A stretch of DNA of 64,000 bases from Sporanaerobacter acetigenes DSM 13106 (lineage in GTDB: Bacteria > Bacillota > Clostridia > Tissierellales > Sporanaerobacteraceae), in assembly GCF_900130025.1 (NCBI RefSeq), contig NZ_FQXR01000002.1:186001-250000 (forward strand). The letters are read 5' to 3'. Made by a program: the position numbers and the translations under genes. This document shows, one piece after another, positions 60,430 to 64,000 of the stretch. The notes below the pieces were generated by a model. It saw nothing but the letters and a program-made list of their open reading frames with translations, was not told where the DNA came from and did no database searches. Every line of letters starts with the position of its first letter. Position 1 is the first letter of the stretch.

Positions 60430-61878
60430 ATGTCAAATATCAAATTTTTCAGTGAGGAACAAATACCACTTGAGATGCATAAAGTACGTATAGTGCAAAA
60501 ATTAGAACTTCCAACTGTGGAACGCCGTTTTGAGGCTATAACTGAAGCGGGCAACAATACATTTCTTCTTAAAAATAGAGATATATTTCTTGATATGCTA
60601 ACAGACAGCGGTGTAAATGCAATGAGTGATAGACAACAAGCCGCTATGCTTATAGCAGATGATAGTTATGCAGGAAGTGAAACCTTTATAAGACTTGAAA
60701 GTAAACTTAGAGAAATATTCGGTATGAAGTTTTTTCTGCCAACCCATCAGGGAAGAGCATGTGAAAATATTATCTCACAAGTATTAGTAAAACCTGGTTC
60801 AATTGTACCTATGAACTATCATTTTACTACAACAAAATCTCACATAAATTTAAATGGAGGACGAGTTGAGGAAATAATAAACGATACTGGCCTTGAAATT
60901 AAAAGCAACAACCCATTCAAGGGAAATATGGATATTGATAAACTAGAGAACCTTATAAAAAAACACGGCTCGGATAAAATTGCTTTTGTTAGAATGGAAG
61001 CTGGTACAAATCTCATTGGTGGACAGCCATTTTCTCTTGAAAATCTAAGTGAAGTTCGCAAAATATGTGATAAATATGGCATTTTACTTGTACTCGATGC
61101 AAGTCTACTTTCTGACAATCTATACTTCATTAAAACTCGAGAAGAAAAGTTCAAATCTATGAGCATAAGAGAAATCACCCGCAAATTGGCTTCACTTTGT
61201 GATGTTATTTATTTTTCTGGTCGTAAACTAGGATGTGCACGGGGTGGCGGCATATGTACCAAAAATGAAGATGTTTTTATAAAAATGCGTGAGCTTGTAC
61301 CTCTTTACGAAGGATTTCTTACTTATGGCGGCATGTCTGTAAGGGAAATGGAAGCCTTGACTATTGGTCTTGAAGAAACAATGGATGAAAATATAATCAA
61401 TCAAGGGCCTCAATTTATTTCTTTTATGGTCAATGAACTTGACAAAAAAGGTGTCCCCGTTGTAACACCAGCCGGTGGCCTTGGCTGTCATATAAATGCT
61501 ATGGAATTTGTTGACCATATACCTCAACAAGAATACCCTGCTGGAGCACTTGCAGTAGCTCTTTACATTGCAAGTGGTGTTCGAGGTATGGAACGTGGAA
61601 CATTGTCAGAACAGAGAAACCCAGATGGAAGTGAAGTATTCTCAAATATGGAACTTTTGAGATTAGCTATGCCAAGAAGAGTATTTACTCTTTCACAAGT
61701 TAAATATGCAGTTGATCGCATACTTTGGCTATATGAAAACCGTAAGCTTATAGAAGGACTCAAATTTATAGATGAACCAAAAATTTTACGTTTCTTCTTT
61801 GGAAGACTAGAACCTGTTTCCAATTGGCAAGAAAACTTAGTTAAAAAATTCAAAGAAGACTTTGGTGATAGCTTATAA
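60430..61878 (+). CDS. Tyrosine phenol-lyase/tryptophanase-family beta-eliminating lyase
   Basis: A 482-residue PLP enzyme. PLP lysine K266 in FSGRKLGC, phosphate loop THQGRACEN (105-113), DDSYAGSE (77-84), FTTT (132-135), GTNLIGGQPFS and GVRGMERG (383-390). By comparison with tyrosine phenol-lyase recalled from memory, Thr133 and Met387/Arg389 match the phenol-site residues (Thr124, Met379, Arg381), whereas tryptophanases have Asp and Val/Ile. But the active-site Arg217 position is Leu226 and the His343 position is Leu351. So it is TPL-like but possibly altered in substrate. Products would be pyruvate, ammonia and a leaving group. Controlled by a T-box and leader ORF. Confidence 0.85.
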   Translation: MSNIKFFSEEQIPLEMHKVRIVQKLELPTVERRFEAITEAGNNTFLLKNRDIFLDMLTDSGVNAMSDRQQAAMLIADDSYAGSETFIRLESKLREIFGMKFFLPTHQGRACENIISQVLVKPGSIVPMNYHFTTTKSHINLNGGRVEEIINDTGLEIKSNNPFKGNMDIDKLENLIKKHGSDKIAFVRMEAGTNLIGGQPFSLENLSEVRKICDKYGILLVLDASLLSDNLYFIKTREEKFKSMSIREITRKLASLCDVIYFSGRKLGCARGGGICTKNEDVFIKMRELVPLYEGFLTYGGMSVREMEALTIGLEETMDENIINQGPQFISFMVNELDKKGVPVVTPAGGLGCHINAMEFVDHIPQQEYPAGALAVALYIASGVRGMERGTLSEQRNPDGSEVFSNMELLRLAMPRRVFTLSQVKYAVDRILWLYENRKLIEGLKFIDEPKILRFFFGRLEPVSNWQENLVKKFKEDFGDSL

Positions 61879-61882
61879 AAAA

Positions 61883-61922
61883 ACTAGGGCTTTCCACTAC
61901 CATGGTAGTGGAAAGCCCTAGT
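61883..61922. terminator. Bidirectional terminator
   Basis: An 18-bp stem (ACTAGGGCTTTCCACTAC with its complement) around CATG, between the convergent lyase and uvsE genes. A run of A precedes it, giving U on the minus strand. Confidence 0.85.
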
Positions 61923-61931
61923 TCATAAAAA

Positions 61932-63191
61932 TTATTCTTCTATAAAATAATATGAATTCAGTAGATAAAACTCATTATACTTTACAGCCATTCTCCACAG
62001 ACTGTTTTTAACAGTAGCAATAGATGTTCCCCCTCTATTATATTTTTCGATACTATTAAAAAAATAGTTTTTTTCTTTATCTGTTGCTACTTCTTTAAAA
62101 TAACCCCAAAGGTGTAAAGCTGCATTTATAGAGTTTCCTTTAGTACTTTTTTTCTCCATTGAATCTTCTACCAAATCATAAAAATCCATAACTGAATAAT
62201 TGTCTTTATCTTTAAGCAATTTCCGAATCTCCACATAATTTGATGGTGCATTTTCAAGAATTTTGTACTTATACCTGCTCCATTCAATTTCAAGATTTTT
62301 GGTGGATTTGTCGGAAGAAGTACAATTTATACATTTAATAGCCGAAATATTCTTGTCCTTAACCTCAAGCATGATGTCAATATCCTTTGTCTCTAATCCC
62401 TCATAAAAACTCATGAATTGCCTTATACCTATGGTTTTTGAATGAGAACCAGGTTTTTTTAATGGATCTTGCTGTGAATAATGAATCTTTTGGCAGCCAT
62501 CTTTTTTCTTCCAAGTTTTTCTACATTCATCAATCCAATAATATTCATCTTTCTCTTCATCTGGAGGATTTATCCTATTGTGCAAATTGTCAAAAATAAC
62601 AGGTATATTTAAAACATGACCAATCTCCAATACATCATTTATATTGTAGGATTTGTCATCATTCTCTATGACAATTCGTTTTTTAACTTTGTCATCTAGT
62701 TTTTTATAATTCTCTATAAATCTCTCTATAGCCTGATTTTTGTCATCATAAATTCCGCCTATATGTAAAACAATCTTATGGTCCTCTCCCACTCTGAGGC
62801 TATCTAATACTTGAGTATGATAATTTAAATCTTCAATAGCCTTTTTGACAACCTCCTCTTTAGGAGAATTGATAACAGTATACTGACCAGGGTGTGTAGA
62901 AACCCTCATACCGCTTTTTTGTATTTTTTCCCCAATACTTTGGAACTTCTCTTTAAATATTTCCCACCATTTAAATTTATTTATAGGACTTGAACCAAAA
63001 GGTATTATATTAGAGCTAATTCTAAAGAGCTTAATATCATTTTCAATATTATAATCAATTACATTTTCAAGAGAATTTAAATTGTAAGAAGTTAACTCCA
63101 ACAGTTTTTCTGGACTTGCATTTTTAAGCATACAACTTTTCTCTTTTGTATTTAGAACCCCAACAGCTAAACAAGCATATCCTATACCCAT
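61932..63191 (-). CDS. uvsE: UV damage endonuclease UvsE
   Basis: A 419-residue TIM-barrel DNA repair enzyme that nicks 5' of UV photoproducts. Starts MGIGYACLAVGVLN, with FRISSNIIPFGS, GMRVSTHPGQYTVINSP (metal His), IVLHIGGIYDDK, RIVIENDDKSY (metal Glu), VIFDNLHNRINPP (metal His/Asp) and KIHYSQQDP. The ATG at 63189-63191 follows AAAGGGGATTT; 20 upstream in-frame residues are dropped. About 100 residues beyond the barrel at the C-terminus make it longer than the core family. Confidence 0.9.
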   Translation of the reverse strand: MGIGYACLAVGVLNTKEKSCMLKNASPEKLLELTSYNLNSLENVIDYNIENDIKLFRISSNIIPFGSSPINKFKWWEIFKEKFQSIGEKIQKSGMRVSTHPGQYTVINSPKEEVVKKAIEDLNYHTQVLDSLRVGEDHKIVLHIGGIYDDKNQAIERFIENYKKLDDKVKKRIVIENDDKSYNINDVLEIGHVLNIPVIFDNLHNRINPPDEEKDEYYWIDECRKTWKKKDGCQKIHYSQQDPLKKPGSHSKTIGIRQFMSFYEGLETKDIDIMLEVKDKNISAIKCINCTSSDKSTKNLEIEWSRYKYKILENAPSNYVEIRKLLKDKDNYSVMDFYDLVEDSMEKKSTKGNSINAALHLWGYFKEVATDKEKNYFFNSIEKYNRGGTSIATVKNSLWRMAVKYNEFYLLNSYYFIEE

Positions 63192-63284
63192 ATAAATCCC
63201 CTTTCTTAATGCAGTATTCTTATTATACCTAAAATAAAATAGCTTAATCAAAATTAACTAGCAAAGAACAATTTTCCCTCATAA

Positions 63285-63322
63285 AAAAATAAAGGCTCAT
63301 ATAATTTAGAGCCTTTATTTTT
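63285..63322. terminator. Terminator of the chemoreceptor gene
   Basis: AAAAATAAAGGCTC pairs with GAGCCTTTATTTTT around a ten-base loop, 30 bases past the receptor stop on the minus strand. Confidence 0.85.
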
Positions 63323-63351
63323 AAACACAGTGCTTTCATTTCCTCATTTTT

Positions 63352-64000
63352 CTAATATTTAAACTTAGAAATACTTCCAATCATATCTTCAGCTAGTTTT
63401 GCTAAATTCTCACTTGCATCAGCTATTTCATTCATAGCAGCATTTTGTTCTTCTACTGAAGCCGAAGCCTCCTCTGTACCAGCTGCGTTTTCTTGTGATA
63501 TAGCAGACAAGTTTTCTATTGCAGAAATAATTTCTGTTTTTTGGTTTTCCATTTCTACTTCTATTTTATTTAATTCATCCAATATACCTGCGATACTGTC
63601 GATTGAATCCGATATACCATCAAACTTGGTCTTTGTCTCATATACACTATTTGTCTGGTCTAATACTATTTTCCCTACTTCCTCCATTGTACTTACCGCT
63701 GAATTCGTTTTGTTGGATAATTCACGAATTACTTCTGATATTTCATCTGTAAAAGCATTAGATTGTTCTGCCAATTTTCTTATTTCATCTGCAACAACTG
63801 CAAACCCTCTTCCTTCCTCTCCTGCTCTAGCTGCTTCAATAGCTGCATTCAATGACAAAAGGCTTGTCTGTTCTGCAATACTTTTTATCATTTGACTTGC
63901 CCCACTTATTTTATCAGCACTTATATTAGCCTCAACTATAACATCGTTTACTTGCTTTGAAGCTCTTTCACTATTTTTAGTCTTCTCTACCAAAATATCC
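63352..64000 (-). CDS. Methyl-accepting chemotaxis protein, C-terminal signalling domain (partial)
   Basis: The gene runs off the right edge; about 215 residues are visible. The signalling hairpin tip is unmistakable: [20 protein letters not shown] followed by [21 protein letters not shown], which binds CheA/CheW. Flanking heptads contain likely methylation Gln/Glu pairs ([20 protein letters not shown]). No ligand domain is visible, so what it senses is unknown. Confidence 0.92.
   Translation of the reverse strand, partial: DILVEKTKNSERASKQVNDVIVEANISADKISGASQMIKSIAEQTSLLSLNAAIEAARAGEEGRGFAVVADEIRKLAEQSNAFTDEISEVIRELSNKTNSAVSTMEEVGKIVLDQTNSVYETKTKFDGISDSIDSIAGILDELNKIEVEMENQKTEIISAIENLSAISQENAAGTEEASASVEEQNAAMNEIADASENLAKLAEDMIGSISKFKY

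Overview
The window is AT-rich DNA from a strictly anaerobic, probably endospore-forming low-GC Firmicute of the Clostridia/Tissierellales type. This rests on class I hybrid-cluster protein, a double-cubane-cluster reductase, an OPT transporter, a SleB-like hydrolase, a c-di-AMP riboswitch, a T-box, a Bce-type module, strong GGAGG ribosome sites and frequent GTG/TTG starts. The exact genus cannot be read from the sequence. No rRNA, tRNA, intact insertion sequence, prophage or CRISPR array was seen.

Layout. 0-8.6 kb: metabolic genes (LigB-like fragment, LD-carboxypeptidase, DegT aminotransferase, methionine gamma-lyase, NAD synthetase, class V aminotransferase) plus the first of three ECF sigma/anti-sigma pairs. 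8.6-18.8 kb: a second sigma pair, a three-gene ABC-2 exporter, a Bce-type peptide-resistance module (regulator, kinase, ATPase, permease) and an SDR reductase. 19-26.7 kb: an Opp/Dpp-type peptide importer with two unusual subunits: an OppC permease carrying a complete seven-repeat RCC1-like propeller, and an OppF ATPase with a coiled-coil insertion of about 180 residues. 26.8-35.4 kb: a defence segment with a Wadjet operon in the order jetD-A-B-C and a PIN-domain pair bracketed by direct repeats. 35.7-38.4 kb: a third sigma pair and a cell-wall hydrolase behind a c-di-AMP riboswitch.

38.4-43.1 kb holds what I consider the best candidate for an undescribed system. Hybrid-cluster protein (hcp) lies just downstream of a three-gene unit encoding a leaderless solute-binding-like protein, a G3E/HypB-like GTPase with CxxC motifs, and a soluble ABC ATPase without any permease. 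The unit and hcp each carry the same palindromic site, GTAACA(A/T)(A/T)TGTTAC followed by the same bases, upstream of their starts. This suggests co-regulation under nitrosative stress and a role in metal or cluster handling.

43.2-64 kb: a glutamine amidotransferase fused to DUF1284, an anchored EEP-family phosphatase/nuclease, the complete ydjFGHI (PspA-type) envelope-stress operon, a restriction-modification system with two methyltransferases, an OPT transporter, an ATP-grasp ligase, several small membrane or hydrolase genes, the double-cubane reductase with a DUF3343 partner, and a T-box-controlled tyrosine phenol-lyase-like enzyme preceded by a Tyr-rich 26-codon leader ORF. UvsE and a chemoreceptor fragment close the window. 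Several dispersed repeats recur, including a ~69-bp element before both the peptide importer and the lyase gene, and a family of 3'-end hairpins with a constant loop and changing stems.
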